Source: Prasinococcaceae sp. CCMP 1430 (taxonomy: Eukaryota > Prasinodermophyta > Palmophyllophyceae > Prasinococcales > Prasinococcaceae). From it: a DNA stretch of 57,354 nt. The DNA lies in assembly GCA_013416795.1 (NCBI GenBank), contig RQSC01000015.1, positions 489,541-546,894 of the forward strand. The letters run 5' to 3'. The notes below the pieces were generated by a model. It saw nothing but the letters and a program-made list of their open reading frames with translations. It ran no database searches and was not told the DNA's origin. The number at the start of each line of letters is the position of its first letter. Positions within the stretch are counted from its first letter, which is position 1. This document shows positions 31,961-42,078 of this stretch, in pieces. The position numbers and the translations under genes were made by a program.

Positions 31961-34900
31961 ATGCCTCGCGACGGGGACGCGCTCGTGCCGGCGCTGTGCG
32001 CTGCGGCAGGCGCTGTCGGTGTCGGCGTGCGGCGAGTGCTCGCGCATGCCAAGGAACAGGAGGGATGGCGAGCGCCTGCCACCCGCGCGGGCTCCGGCCA
32101 TAGCAAAGGCACCGCGACCGCGGACTCGCCTCGGTCACCCACAGACCTGCCAGGACGTGTGGGGGGTGGCGTTGAGTACTCTGCGCACGACCACCGCACC
32201 GTGGCGCGCTCCTCGAACGGCGGCGACAGGAAGCCAACACGTCGCATATCGCTAGTCGACCAGCTGCCGCGGCTGGAGAAACACCTGGACGCACTCGCGT
32301 GCGTCACGGCGTCGCAGCAGGGGGCGGCTGCCAAGTTGCGCGCCCTTTTCATCTGCCTGCGCTCGGCGGCGGCTGAGCTGGCGGGTGCCGACCGCGCGTC
32401 GCTGTTCATAGTCGACGAGGACGCAGACACGCTCTGGACGGTGCTTGACAACGGCGAGGACGTTGAAATACCGATCGAGACGGGCCTGGCGGGCGCGTGT
32501 GCGCGCGCCGCCAAGGTGGTCTCAGTGATGGATGCGTACGAGGACGAGCGCTTCGACCGAGGATTCGACAAACGCTTCGGCTACCGCACCAAGTCAGTTC
32601 TGTGCTTGCCCGTCGTGGTCGAGAAGAGGACCATCGGCGTGCTGCAGGTGGTGAACAAGATGCTGGTGCCGGGTGCGTACAAGGAGCCCTCGGAAGTTCA
32701 TGAGCCGACGCCCTTCACCGATGAGGACGGCGAGGTGCTCGCCGGCTTTCTGAGGATAGCGGCTGTGTCGATCTGGACGGCCAAGGGCATGCGCGCTGAC
32801 CAGACTGCCAAGCGGCGCTCAGAGACTTTGCACGGTCTCGCAGAGTCGCTTCTGTCGACGGTGGACGCGCAGCGCCTCTTTGCGCTTCTTACACGCACGG
32901 CCCTCTCGCTGTTTGGGTGCGAGGCTGCCCTCGTGCTATTGGCCGACCAAGGCAAGCAAGAGCTTTACAGCCTCAGAGGCGCTCCCGGGGGGCACGACGT
33001 GCGCGTGCCCCTGTCGACGCCGTGCGTAGCCACCATGGTGTGGGCACGGGCGGAAAACGCTCTCTCGAAAGCGCACGCACATGGCCTGGGCGCGGTGGGG
33101 GGTGTGGATGGGCTCTCAACCATGTGCGTGTGCAACTCCCCCACGGAGCTCGCTGAGCTCGAAGGCGCGTCCGGTGTGTCCATGCTGGACGCATTGCTGG
33201 TCGGCTGCGCGCCCAAGGCCATGGTGTGCATGGCAATCACGCTGCCGCCCAAGAATACAGCCACCGGTACTGTGTCTGGCCGCGTGTTGGGCGTCGTGCA
33301 GGTCTTCAACAAGCGTCGCACCAGCGGCTCCGAGGCGAGGCTGCCGTTGGACGGCGAGGGCCCCAAGGACGACAGCGAGGCCAATGGTCACACCCATCAC
33401 GCCGCAACCGATGGCGCTGCTGCCAGAGCCACAGGCTGGAATGGCCACAGGCGGCACATTTCTGAGCGCTTCAACGACGAAGACATTGAGACCCTTCGGG
33501 CGTACTGCTCGCTCGCCGCACATGGCGTGCAAAACTCAAACGTGTATAGTGACCTCAGCACCACGCGCACGCTCGACATCATGGGCAACGACGACAAGAC
33601 AGGTTCGCACTCTCCGCAAACGTCGCCTCGGAAGGTCGCGGCGCCCAGGCCCCTCAGGGTGCTCGACCGAGCTGCTGTCGGACCGGAGGGGGCCGACGGT
33701 GCCAGCAGCGGTGACGAATGTCGTCAGGTGTCTGCACCTAAGGCCTCGTCGTCAACGTTCTCAAACTCCTCGTTCTCGTATGGCAGTCGGTGCCGGTCGA
33801 TGCTCCCCACCGACGATGAGAACCATGCATCCATGAGAAAGCTGGCAATCAACACTAGGGCAGTCGGCGGACGCACAGATCTCCTCAGTTGGGACTGCGA
33901 TATCCTCGGCATGGCCAAGGAAGAGCTGCCCGAGCTCGTCCTGGCCATGTTCAACACATTTGAGTTGTGCGAGGAGTTCGACATCGAGCGCGAGATCCTC
34001 GCGCGCTTTGTGGGGCGCGTGCTGGACAACTACCGAGACAACCCATACCACAACGCCTACCACGCCGTGCAAGTCGTTCACTCAGTCTTCCTCATTTTGC
34101 TGCACTGCGAGCGCGTCAAGACCTCTCTGTCGAGCCTCGATGTGCTTGCGCTACTGATTGCGGCCGTCTGCCACGACGTTGACCACCGCGGCACCAACAA
34201 TGCTTATCACATGTCACTATGCGACGAGCTGGCGCTGCAGTACAACGACACGAGCGTCAATGAGCAGCACCACTGCAGGCTGACCTTTGCGATCCTCGAG
34301 GTACCGGGATGCGAGGTGCTGCAGAATCTGAGCGTGACTGAGCGGAGAACGGTCCGTGCGCGCTCCAGCCCCTTACCAGCGCCACACGCAGCGACCGGGG
34401 GCGCCATCTTCAGCTTCAACAGAAGCTCCGCAAATGCTGGGGCTGCGAGATGCGCCACCGCATCGCACACCCTGCGGCTTGCCCGCATCTTGATGCCTGT
34501 GCTGACGTCCCCTCCGTTTATTGCGCTGTGTGCTCTCGCCCCGCAGGTGCGCAAGCTTGTGATCGGATGCATCATGTCGACCGACATGTCCCAGCACCAC
34601 AAGGGAATCGCTAAATTGCGCAACCACCTCGAGCACGACTTCTCGCCTGAGTCGATGGACGACCGTCTACTGCTGTGCTCGTCAATACTACACGCGGCGG
34701 ACCTGTCGAGTCCAAGTCTGGAGTTCAAGCTCGCTACGCAGTGGGAACAGAAAGTCACGCGCGAGTTCAAGAAGCAGACGGTCCTGGAGGGGCGCATGGG
34801 CATCCCTGTGAGCGCGCACATGGCCAATACGAACTCATTGAGCCGCGCTTCGAGTCAGATGGGTTTCATCACGCAATTTGCCGAGCCGTTGTGGGAGACC

Positions 34901-35119
34901 ATGGCGCTCATCTTCCCCGAACTGCAGCCGCGCTACCAGCAGCTGCTTCGCAACCTCGACTACTACGCGAGGACCAAGAAGCGCCTGACAGCTCAGCTTC
35001 TCGCGGAGGCTGGGACGAGCGCGCGCGAGCAATCTTCCCCGCCACTACACAGGACAGGCTCCAACGGCAGCAGCGTGTCCGACCTTGCCGACCTGGGCAA
35101 CAGTAGCGACTCGCAGTAG
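31961..35119 (+). CDS. GAF-GAF class I cyclic nucleotide phosphodiesterase
   Basis: Hydrolyses cAMP and/or cGMP. Architecture matches animal PDE2/5/6/10/11: GAF-A at about residues 105-275 and GAF-B at about 290-530, then the catalytic domain at about 686-930. Each GAF keeps the NK...F...DE signature associated with cyclic-nucleotide binding (VVNKML then FTDEDGE; VFNKRR then FNDEDIE). Catalytic metal motifs are intact: HNAYHAVQVVHS, HDVDHRGTNNAYH, TDMSQHHKG, HAADLSSPS and the invariant Gln in SQMGFITQFAEP. One intron (34352-34546, GTCCGT to CCGCAG) interrupts the catalytic domain. It is 195 bases with no in-frame stop, so retention would insert 65 residues. The model gives 987 residues. The ATG at 31961 is the first convenient start; an upstream exon is possible. 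Substrate preference cannot be read reliably. Confidence 0.9.
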   Translation: MPRDGDALVPALCAAAGAVGVGVRRVLAHAKEQEGWRAPATRAGSGHSKGTATADSPRSPTDLPGRVGGGVEYSAHDHRTVARSSNGGDRKPTRRISLVDQLPRLEKHLDALACVTASQQGAAAKLRALFICLRSAAAELAGADRASLFIVDEDADTLWTVLDNGEDVEIPIETGLAGACARAAKVVSVMDAYEDERFDRGFDKRFGYRTKSVLCLPVVVEKRTIGVLQVVNKMLVPGAYKEPSEVHEPTPFTDEDGEVLAGFLRIAAVSIWTAKGMRADQTAKRRSETLHGLAESLLSTVDAQRLFALLTRTALSLFGCEAALVLLADQGKQELYSLRGAPGGHDVRVPLSTPCVATMVWARAENALSKAHAHGLGAVGGVDGLSTMCVCNSPTELAELEGASGVSMLDALLVGCAPKAMVCMAITLPPKNTATGTVSGRVLGVVQVFNKRRTSGSEARLPLDGEGPKDDSEANGHTHHAATDGAAARATGWNGHRRHISERFNDEDIETLRAYCSLAAHGVQNSNVYSDLSTTRTLDIMGNDDKTGSHSPQTSPRKVAAPRPLRVLDRAAVGPEGADGASSGDECRQVSAPKASSSTFSNSSFSYGSRCRSMLPTDDENHASMRKLAINTRAVGGRTDLLSWDCDILGMAKEELPELVLAMFNTFELCEEFDIEREILARFVGRVLDNYRDNPYHNAYHAVQVVHSVFLILLHCERVKTSLSSLDVLALLIAAVCHDVDHRGTNNAYHMSLCDELALQYNDTSVNEQHHCRLTFAILEVPGCEVLQNLSVTERRTVRARSSPLPAPHAATGGAIFSFNRSSANAGAARCATASHTLRLARILMPVLTSPPFIALCALAPQVRKLVIGCIMSTDMSQHHKGIAKLRNHLEHDFSPESMDDRLLLCSSILHAADLSSPSLEFKLATQWEQKVTREFKKQTVLEGRMGIPVSAHMANTNSLSRASSQMGFITQFAEPLWETMALIFPELQPRYQQLLRNLDYYARTKKRLTAQLLAEAGTSAREQSSPPLHRTGSNGSSVSDLADLGNSSDSQ

Positions 35120-35298
35120 GGAGGCCAAGTCGGGGAACGTGCATTATGTCGCAACGGGAGCTCGATGTCGATCGTGCGCGTTGCGCAGCTGGACACGAGC
35201 CACGCGCCCACAACCTATGTATTACTTGTATTTTTGTCGAGACACTCGCACGTGCCACGAGCGCCGCGCCACCGCGCGCGCGGAGGCGGCGCGGCCCG

Positions 35299-36399
35299 TC
35301 AGCCGCCCACGCCGCTCGCGCTTCGTAGCGCGAGGAAGAGTGCGACGGGCAGCACGACGACGGCCAGCGCCGCAACAATGGAGATCGTGTCCAGCGCGGA
35401 CGTGTCCTCCTCCTCGAAGACGAACCCCCGAGCCTCCTTCTCGTACGGGTTGAATTTGGTGAAGAAGGGGTCGTACTGCTTGGGGTCGAACGCCGTGCCC
35501 ATCTGGTCGACCTTGAGGAACGTGCTGGCGGTGTAGCCGAAGGCCATCTGCTCGGCCTTCTTTCGCACCTTGTCGTCCGGATGGCGCTTGAGCTGCTCGT
35601 AGAGCTGCTTGGCCTCGTCGGTGCGCCCTGCCGAGTCCAGGCAAATGGCGCGCTGCAGCGTGGCCATGCCCGCCTGCGGCGACCTCTCCACGAGCCGCCC
35701 CGCGGCGGTCCCGAATATCTCGGCCGCCTCCAGAAGCGCGCCGCGCGCCATCAGCGCCTCCGCCTCGGCGAAGTCCGTCTCGTAGTCGTCGAGCTCCTGC
35801 TGCGGCACGACCAGCCCCGCCTTGACCTTGAACGCCTCCATGCGCTCGCGCATGCGCTTCTCACGCGCGAGGGTCACCTCCTCCGGCTCGAGGCGCTCGC
35901 CAGGGCGGATGGTGCGTCCGCCGCCGTACGTCTTTGAGATGTCCTTCGGCCGGGGGAAGACGCCCCAGCTGCCGCTCGTGGACGGCGTGTACTCGGAGCT
36001 CCTCCTCGCCGGCTCCTCTTTGCGGCTGATGGTGAGCATGCTCTCGTCCGCGCGCTGGATGGTCACCTTGACGTCGGCGTTCACCGGCAGGCCTGCGTCG
36101 CGGTACGCCTGCTCGCGCGAGGCGTTCGCCGCCGCTTCCGCCGCGGCCGTCGTCGCCGCGTCGAACGCCGCGCGCGCCGTGTTCGCTGGCCGCCGCCGCC
36201 CGCATGGCGCGAGACCCTGGCTCGGGCGCGGCGCCCGCCCGCCGTCTGCCGTCCAGAGGCGACGCCGAAGCCCACGCCACCACGCTCCCCCCCCCTCCCC
36301 CCCCCCCTCCCCTGCCCCGAGGTGCACCGCTCGCGATCGCGCGCGCACGCGCGCGCCACACGCCCACCCGAACCCAAACCCAACCGCACACAATAGCAT
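35299..36399 (-). CDS. Conserved putative plastid membrane protein with C-terminal anchor
   Basis: A 366-residue intronless ORF. The N terminus is Arg/Gly/Ala-rich and almost free of acidic residues for about 70 residues, consistent with a transit peptide. Next comes a block that I recall as conserved in plants and algae: WGVFPRPKDISKTYGGGRTI followed by PGERLEPEE. A helical region with TPR-like character then follows (LLEAAEIFGTAAGRLVERSP, TLQRAICLDSAGRTDEAKQL, KKAEQMAFGYTAS). A single C-terminal hydrophobic helix is present (ISIVAALAVVVLPVALFLAL). I do not recall a characterised function. Assignment to the plastid is inference from the presequence and the family memory. The start at 36399 is the only in-frame ATG before the conserved part. 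Confidence 0.7.
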   Translation of the reverse strand: MLLCAVGFGFGWACGARVRARSRAVHLGAGEGGGEGGGAWWRGLRRRLWTADGGRAPRPSQGLAPCGRRRPANTARAAFDAATTAAAEAAANASREQAYRDAGLPVNADVKVTIQRADESMLTISRKEEPARRSSEYTPSTSGSWGVFPRPKDISKTYGGGRTIRPGERLEPEEVTLAREKRMRERMEAFKVKAGLVVPQQELDDYETDFAEAEALMARGALLEAAEIFGTAAGRLVERSPQAGMATLQRAICLDSAGRTDEAKQLYEQLKRHPDDKVRKKAEQMAFGYTASTFLKVDQMGTAFDPKQYDPFFTKFNPYEKEARGFVFEEEDTSALDTISIVAALAVVVLPVALFLALRSASGVGG

Positions 36400-36753
36400 T
36401 CAAAACCACATCAAAACAACAACAAAATAAACCCGTAAAGCTTAAAACCTCAAATGGCCGCCGCGCGGCGCCAGCCACGAGTCACCGCCTCGCGTTATCC
36501 GAAGTCGCGTTCAGGTTTGTGTCCATAATTTAGGGTAGGGTTCACATTCAGAGCGGACGGGAGAGGTCTGCTCTTGGAAATGCGGGGTTCGCATACCCAC
36601 AGGAGAGTTGATTTTTGCAGGTGCAGTACGTACTGTACAACAGTGCATTTTCGTGAGATTCAAACCCGTGAAGGAAAACCCTTAAAATGAACCCTTACGT
36701 AACATGAACGCACGCGCGCCCGCCGCCGGGGAGGGGGCGGGGGGGGGGGGAGG
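36400..36753. other. Intergenic region before gap
   Basis: AT-richer unique sequence (36390-36715) between the plastid-protein gene and EAPP, ending in a G-rich run just before the N gap. No gene seen. Confidence 0.5.
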
Positions 36754-36842
36754 NNNNNNNNNNNNNNNNNNNNNNNNNNNNNNNNNNNNNNNNNNNNNNN
36801 NNNNNNNNNNNNNNNNNNNNNNNNNNNNNNNNNNNNNNNNNN
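36754..36842. other. Assembly gap (89 N)
   Basis: Unresolved bases flanked by a G-rich run; it hides the 5' part of the EAPP-like gene. Confidence 0.99.
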
Positions 36843-37478
36843 ACGCCGCCGCGCTGCGGCGCGAGCGGCGGCGCAACCGCGGAGCGAGCGAGCGAGCGCG
36901 GGGGGCTGCAGCGGCGGCCGCCGACTTGGACGCGGACGCCCACATCGACGGCGCGAAGACGGACGTGCCGGGCGACGCCACCTCCGACGCCCTCCTGAGC
37001 TGCCCAGCGTGCCTGGAGACGCTGTGTGTGGACTGCCAGCGCCATGTGGACCGGCCGGGGCAGTTCCGCGCCATGTTTGTGCGCAGCGTCAGGGTTGCGC
37101 ACGGCGAGATGTACAGGCCTGGCGACCAGGCAGCTGGCGGGTGCGTGCGACCAGCCAAGCGCGCGGGCAGCCCTCGCCTCCAAGCGCCGCCGCCGCCCTC
37201 AGTCCTCGCCGCGTCGTGTGTGTGTGTCTGCGTGTGTGTGTGTGTAATCTCAGGTACCGCTCTGGGCTCTCCCGCACCTGTCCGGTATCGTCGCGTGTCT
37301 GACCCGACACGCGCTCGCTCGCTCACGCCCGTCCCCGCGGAACAGGACGCCCGTCGAGGACGACGACGCGCCGCCGCCGTATCGCCCGGTGAGCTGCGCG
37401 GCGTGCGGCACGCGAGTCGCTGTTGTCGACGCCGCCGACGTCTTCCACTTCTTCCACGTGCTCGAGTCGGAGTGCTGA
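36843..37478 (+). CDS. EAPP: EAPP-like (E2F-associated phosphoprotein) zinc protein, 5' end in gap
   Basis: Matches the conserved C-terminal half of eukaryotic EAPP, a nuclear protein that in animals modulates E2F-dependent transcription. Exon 1 (to 37140) carries the diagnostic block LLSCPACLETLCVDCQRH then QFRAMFV. The donor is GTGCGT at 37141. Exon 2 (37346-37478, acceptor ACAG) adds RPVSCAACGTRVAVVD and the terminal DVFHFFHVLESEC. The Cys pairs CPAC/CVDC/CAAC probably bind zinc. The junction keeps frame (two bases plus one). The N terminus is missing in the gap at 36754-36842; the poly-basic stretch after the gap may be linker. Converges on the VIT-type transporter. Confidence 0.82.
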
Positions 37479-37646
37479 GCGGCGAGCGGCGCGCAGAAGA
37501 GTGGGCAGACGCTGCTCGTCTGCTATGCCATGTACTCAATGTATCATATTACAGGTTGGCGGGGCGCGACGCATGCCTCATGTGGAGGCGCGCACGCTCG
37601 CCTGCGCGGGCGCTCGTCCCTGCCGGCGCGGCGCCTCTCACCCTAG

Positions 37647-38776
37647 CTAGCCGCACGAGTCGAGGTCGAGCAACTCACTGAGCCCCCAGCCGACGAAGTA
37701 CGCCGCGCCAGCCGCGACGCTGCCGTTCACGAGCATGTAGAACGCGGACTTGACCTGTGTCGGTGGGGACGGCGGGGTCAGGGAACGCAATCGTCCAACT
37801 GCTCGCGAGGCGAGCGGGGAGGCGACAGGCGCCCGAGCAACGATGCGCCCGTGCGCAGTCGCGCGGCGCGTGCGCACGCGCGGCGCGGCGCACCTTGTTC
37901 TGGCCGATGAACTGCGCCTTGGCCGCCCCGAGCGCCATGAGCGTCAGGGCGGTCAGGATGATTGCCAACACGAACGCGCCGGTGCTCGCAGTCTCGAACA
38001 CGAGGTACGAAATGAGCGGAATGAACCCGAAGACCTCGAACGCCACAAAGGTCACCAGGCCGTTCTTCCACGGCGCGTTGCCGGTCTCGACGGGCTGCAG
38101 GCCGAGCTCGACGTTCATCATGGTGTCCAAGAAGACGTCCGGGTATTTCGAGAGGATGTCAATGACGCGCGTGGCGTCCTCGTGCGTGAGGCCCTGACTC
38201 TCATACAGTTGGACCATTTCCACTTTCTCGCCGTCAAGGTTGTTGGCCATCTCCCAGCGCTCGCGCTGAACGAACGGTGGCGCGGTACGGCGCACAGGGG
38301 CGTCAGCGACTGCGACGCTCGAACTACGGCCAGCAGGCGTCCGCGGCGCGTGCGCGTCTACCAACGGCGGCGCGCTCATGCGCCGGCACCTTTTCCTCCT
38401 GCTTAATGTACTCGACCTCGCTCTTCTCCGAGAGGTAGTCGCCCAGTCCCATGGAGATGCCGTCGGCGAGGAGGTTGGCGAAGCCCAGCGTTATGACGAG
38501 GTTGCGCGACTGGTCGCCACCCACGGTGGCGGCCACGATGGCGAACGTCGTGATGATGCCGTCGAGGCCCCCGTACACCAGCGACTTGACGTACTTGCCA
38601 CCCTCGCCGCTATGGCCCTCCACGTGGCCGCCCGTCGCGCGCAAGTTGTGCGCCGCGATGGACGCCTCCACATCGACGGAGCTGTAGGCGGCGCGGGCGG
38701 CGCTCAGGTCGCGCGAGGGCCCCGCGCCCGACCGCGCGTCGCTCGCCGAGCCGCCGCCACTTCCACCCCCGGCCAT
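37647..38776 (-). CDS. VIT1: VIT1/CCC1-family vacuolar iron/manganese transporter
   Basis: Membrane transporter that loads Fe2+ or Mn2+ into vacuoles in plants and yeast. Three phase-0 exons: 38776-38390, 38265-37894 and 37754-37647, giving 288 residues. Family motifs: YVKSLVYGGLDGIITTFAIV in the first membrane helix, then LLADGISMGLGDYLSEKSE. The cytosolic Glu-rich metal-binding region follows (EVEYIKQEEK ... RERWEMANN ... YESQGLTHEDATRV). Later helices are FVAFEVFGFIPLISYLVFE, FVLAIILTALTLMALG and FYMLVNGSVAAGAAYFVGWG. The length and five-helix plan fit the family. The start at MAGGGSGG was chosen over an ATG at 38830 because the region between is non-conserved; both are possible. Confidence 0.9.
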
Positions 38777-39197
38777 CCTCGCGCCGCGGTTCAAAGTCCC
38801 CGCGCACGCAGCGCCCCCCGCACACCACACAGCCGCTCACGATCTCCGTCTCTTGGGGGGTGGGGGGGGAGGGAGGGCGGGGCGCGCCCGGCGCACCCCG
38901 CGCGCGCTCTGCCACCCACGTCACGTGCCCTCCCCACCCACCGACTCTATCCGCATTGGATTCCAATTACGTACGTACGGTTCCGAATTGGCAATATCAG
39001 CGCGGCTTTCCCTCGAAACGAAGGCTAAAAAAAACCGGATTCGGAATTCGCACGACATCCAGAAAAAAGGACGGAGCAAGGCGGCGAGAGCGCCGGGGGC
39101 GTGGGGCGGGGCGCGGCGAGGGCGGCGCAGGCGCCGGGGGTGTGCGGAGGGTACATCATACAGGGGGCGCTCGTTACAGCGCCGCGCCGGCCGGCCG
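38777..39197. other. Intergenic region, VIT1 to second phosphodiesterase
   Basis: Includes a G-rich run (38857-38880) and an AT-richer patch around 38950-39060. It should hold the VIT1 promoter and the 3' end of the phosphodiesterase transcript. No gene seen. Confidence 0.5.
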
Positions 39198-40748
39198 CTA
39201 CTCGACGGCCTCGCCGATGCCGCTCCAGAGCTCCTGCGCGCGCACAACGGCCTCGCGCATGGGCGCCGTGGCCGGCATGGCCACGGCGAGCTCGTCGAAG
39301 AGCGGCAGGGTGAAGTCGCTCAGCCACTTCTGCTGCATGTCGGGCACCGCGCCGAAGCGCTTCGTGGGTTCGGCCTCCAGGTGCGCCTGCGCGAAGGCGG
39401 TGACGAATCCGTGCGGGAGATTGAGGATGGACTCCGCGACATGCTGTTGGGCAAACTCGGCGAGCAGAAGCTCCACCCAGCGTATCGTCGCGCGGTGGCC
39501 CCTCACCTCAGCGCCGATGTCGGACGACTTCATCACCAGTTCGAGCACAGCCGCTCGGTACTGCGCGTCCGACCACACGTCCGTGAGGCCTTCCTCGGCG
39601 AGCGCCTCCGCGCGCCTCCGCGACGCTCCGAGCCTCTCTTCGTGCTGTTGCATGTCGGTGGCCGCGACGATGCCCTTCGCGTGCGAGACGAATTCGTCGG
39701 CGTCGCGTGCGGAGAGCGCCTTGAGCACGCCCGACTCGCGCAGGGCGCGCGTCATCTTCTTCGCGTGCATCGCCTCGAGCGCGCCGCTCCCGAACTCGTG
39801 CGGCCGCGGCGCGCGCCACAGCGGCGAGTTGGTGGCCCTGATGAACGTGTTGTCCAGGCCTACGTGGCCCATGTCGTGGCCAAGCGCCGCGAGCAGCAGC
39901 ACCGACAGCTCCAGGTCGCTCACCCGGTCGTGAAGTCCACCCATGCTGGCGGCCGCTGCTGCGATCTGCATGACCGACACGCCGTGGCGAAAGTTGTGGA
40001 ACGGAACGCCAGCGTGGTAGCCCTCGGAGCACAGAACCACGTAGCGATGCACCGTCTCGCGCCCCACGCCGAGCACCTCGTGTACTTTTTGGTCGCAGAG
40101 AATTTCTGTCGCCAGCGCGACCAGCTCGTCGATCCCGGCGAGGTCTAAAGGGTCCCCCATGGCGAGGATCGGGTGGAGCGGCGCCTCCGTCTCCTCCGCA
40201 AAGTGGCCAGCCAGCTCTAATGTCTTGCGGAGCTGCATGTGCGAGACAGAGCGGACGAAGGCGAAGCCGTCGTCGTCGTGCGCATCCCCGTTCTCTGCAC
40301 CGCCACGCATGCTGAACGCCCTGCTAGGGACGGCGGTGCCGCACGAGCTCGTGAACCCGTGCGATTCTCTGAGCGCGCGGCTGGTCCACGAAGGCGCCCA
40401 CGCGCTCCCGGGCTCGGCGTGCGACAGTAGCTCCTCGATGCTGCTGGGCCCGAAGCTCTCCGTGAGGGCCTTGGCGGGTTGTTGGTCGCTGTCGGCGAAG
40501 CACTCGACCTCGCTGATGCTCAGCACGGCCGCGCGCGCCGACGCGTCTTCGCAGAGCAGCAACTTGAGCTTCTCCCCGCACATCGCGAGCGCAGACGCCT
40601 TCGTGGCGACGCCGCGCAGGGCGCTGCGTCCCGAGGGGGAGCTGTCCGCGTACTCGGAGTCGGCCACGCCCCGCCCGGCCTGCAGCTCCACCTCGATCAC
40701 AAACGGTGCGGAGGCCTCGTCCGCGCACGCCTCTTCGCCCTCCTCCAT
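39198..40748 (-). CDS. Class I cyclic nucleotide phosphodiesterase without GAF domains
   Basis: Second phosphodiesterase in the window, about 516 residues from the first in-frame ATG (40748). The frame stays open to at least 40853, so an upstream exon is possible. The N-terminal 200 residues are polar and show no GAF domain. The catalytic domain occupies the rest: FHNFRHGVSVMQ, GHDMGHVGLDNTFIRA (metal site, with Met-Gly where PDE1 above has Val-Asp-His-Arg-Gly), KGIVAATDMQQHEER, and VMKSSDIGAEVRGH for the second metal Asp. The conserved DMQQKWLSDFTLPLFDELA replaces the usual QxGF Gln block. The metal-ligand His/Asp set appears complete. No intron seen. Substrate unknown. Confidence 0.85.
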   Translation of the reverse strand: MEEGEEACADEASAPFVIEVELQAGRGVADSEYADSSPSGRSALRGVATKASALAMCGEKLKLLLCEDASARAAVLSISEVECFADSDQQPAKALTESFGPSSIEELLSHAEPGSAWAPSWTSRALRESHGFTSSCGTAVPSRAFSMRGGAENGDAHDDDGFAFVRSVSHMQLRKTLELAGHFAEETEAPLHPILAMGDPLDLAGIDELVALATEILCDQKVHEVLGVGRETVHRYVVLCSEGYHAGVPFHNFRHGVSVMQIAAAAASMGGLHDRVSDLELSVLLLAALGHDMGHVGLDNTFIRATNSPLWRAPRPHEFGSGALEAMHAKKMTRALRESGVLKALSARDADEFVSHAKGIVAATDMQQHEERLGASRRRAEALAEEGLTDVWSDAQYRAAVLELVMKSSDIGAEVRGHRATIRWVELLLAEFAQQHVAESILNLPHGFVTAFAQAHLEAEPTKRFGAVPDMQQKWLSDFTLPLFDELAVAMPATAPMREAVVRAQELWSGIGEAVE

Positions 40749-40889
40749 GAGATGGCGCTCAAGGTCGCACGCGTGGGTTTCCTGCAAGCGCACGAGCTCC
40801 ACATCGGCGTTGGTGCTGCCCGGCCGAACGGCGTTCACGGCCGCTGCCCGCACGAGCGCGCGCGCGAGCTCGCGCCCCTGCTTGGGGAG

Positions 40890-41430
40890 CGCGCGGTGCT
40901 TTACCGCGAGTTAGCTGCAGGTTTCTACGGCCCAAGGGCCTACGGGCTGGCGGTGGCCATCGTAGAGCTGCCTTTTGTGACGGCGTCCACCTTCCTGTAC
41001 ATCTTTTGCTTCTATTTCCTGGTTGGCTTCCCTGCCTCTCGCCTCGGATACTTCATCGTCATGCAACTCGTTTTCGTATTTTTTGCCGTCTTCTTTGGGC
41101 AAGCCTGTGTCGTGTGGCTACCAAGCCTTGTCGATGCCCAGCAGACTGTTCCGACGCTCGGGATGCTTTTCCAGCTCTTCTGCGGGTTCTTGGTCCCCCG
41201 CTCCCAGATCCGTGGCTTCCTCATCTGGATATATTGGATCAACAGCTACACATATGTACGCACGAATGCGCGAAAGTGCGCCACCGCGCTGCCGAATTGA
41301 CTCACACGATGTGCAGTTCACGGCGGCTCATCCTGCGCTGCCTAGGGATGCGCTCGCGCAGCCGATGCTGACAGTCAGGGCCCGCTCGCTCGCGCCCTCG
41401 TGCCCATTTCTACCGCAACCAAAGTACCTG
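40890..41430 (+). pseudogene. ABCG/PDR-type ABC transporter fragment (last transmembrane domain only)
   Basis: From about 40890 the plus strand reads ERAVLYRELAAGFYGP, then hydrophobic helices. FLVGFPASRLGYF and LFQLFCGFLVPRSQI lead to FLIWIYWINSYTY, ending at a GTACGC donor at 41256. This is the ABC-2 membrane domain of PDR/ABCG transporters. A possible next exon starts at 41317 after TGCAG (FTAAHPALPRD) but soon loses similarity, close to the single N at 41439. No nucleotide-binding domain or earlier helices are present: the space upstream is occupied by the phosphodiesterase on the other strand. It is a relic, or the product of an assembly join. A promoter or start is not identifiable. Confidence 0.65.
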
Positions 41431-41986
41431 GGCGGCCANCGAGGCGCCCCCGTGCCGCGCGGGGCGTGCGCGCGCTGTGGCGCGCGCGTGGCGCTCAACA
41501 CCCGCGCGCAGACGCGCGAAGATCTTTTTTTTTTGGCTTCAAAACTCAGAACCATTTCGACCGCATACATCCGCGAAACGCGCGCCGAAGATAACATCAG
41601 CATACATCACATACGCTCCGGCAAGGCTCCATTTTCGACGGAGCAAATCCGCGAAGCCGCGCGCGCAAACGCGCGCACGCGCGCCGCACGGTCAACGCCC
41701 CGCGGCGCCGCGCGCATTTTCGAAATTCTTTTTTTTGTTGCGGGAATTCGCACGATGTTTTGCACGCGCAGGAGGCCGTCGGACGCCGCGTTAAAAAAAC
41801 AAAAAAAAAAACAAAAAAAAAACTCAAAAACTCCAACCGGAACCGCCCGCAGCGAAAAAGAAAAAAAAAAGGGGGGGCCCTCGTCACTCAAGCGTCAACC
41901 AACCTCATCAAAACCCGTTCGCACGCGGCGGGTGCCCCAACTTTTTTTTTTAAATGTACGCAATTTGAGTTTGAAAAAGGTTAAAG

Positions 41987-42078
41987 GGTCCCTCCACACG
42001 CATTCTGACCTATCAATTCTTTTTGTTTTTGAGGTCCCTCTCCACGCATTCTGACCTATCAATTCCTTTTGTTTTTGA
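41987..42078. repeat. 46-base unit repeated twice in tandem
   Basis: GGTCCCTC...CACGCATTCTGACCTATC, then AATT and TTTTGTTTTTGA, at 41987-42032 and 42033-42078, with only three or four differences. Confidence 0.93.
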
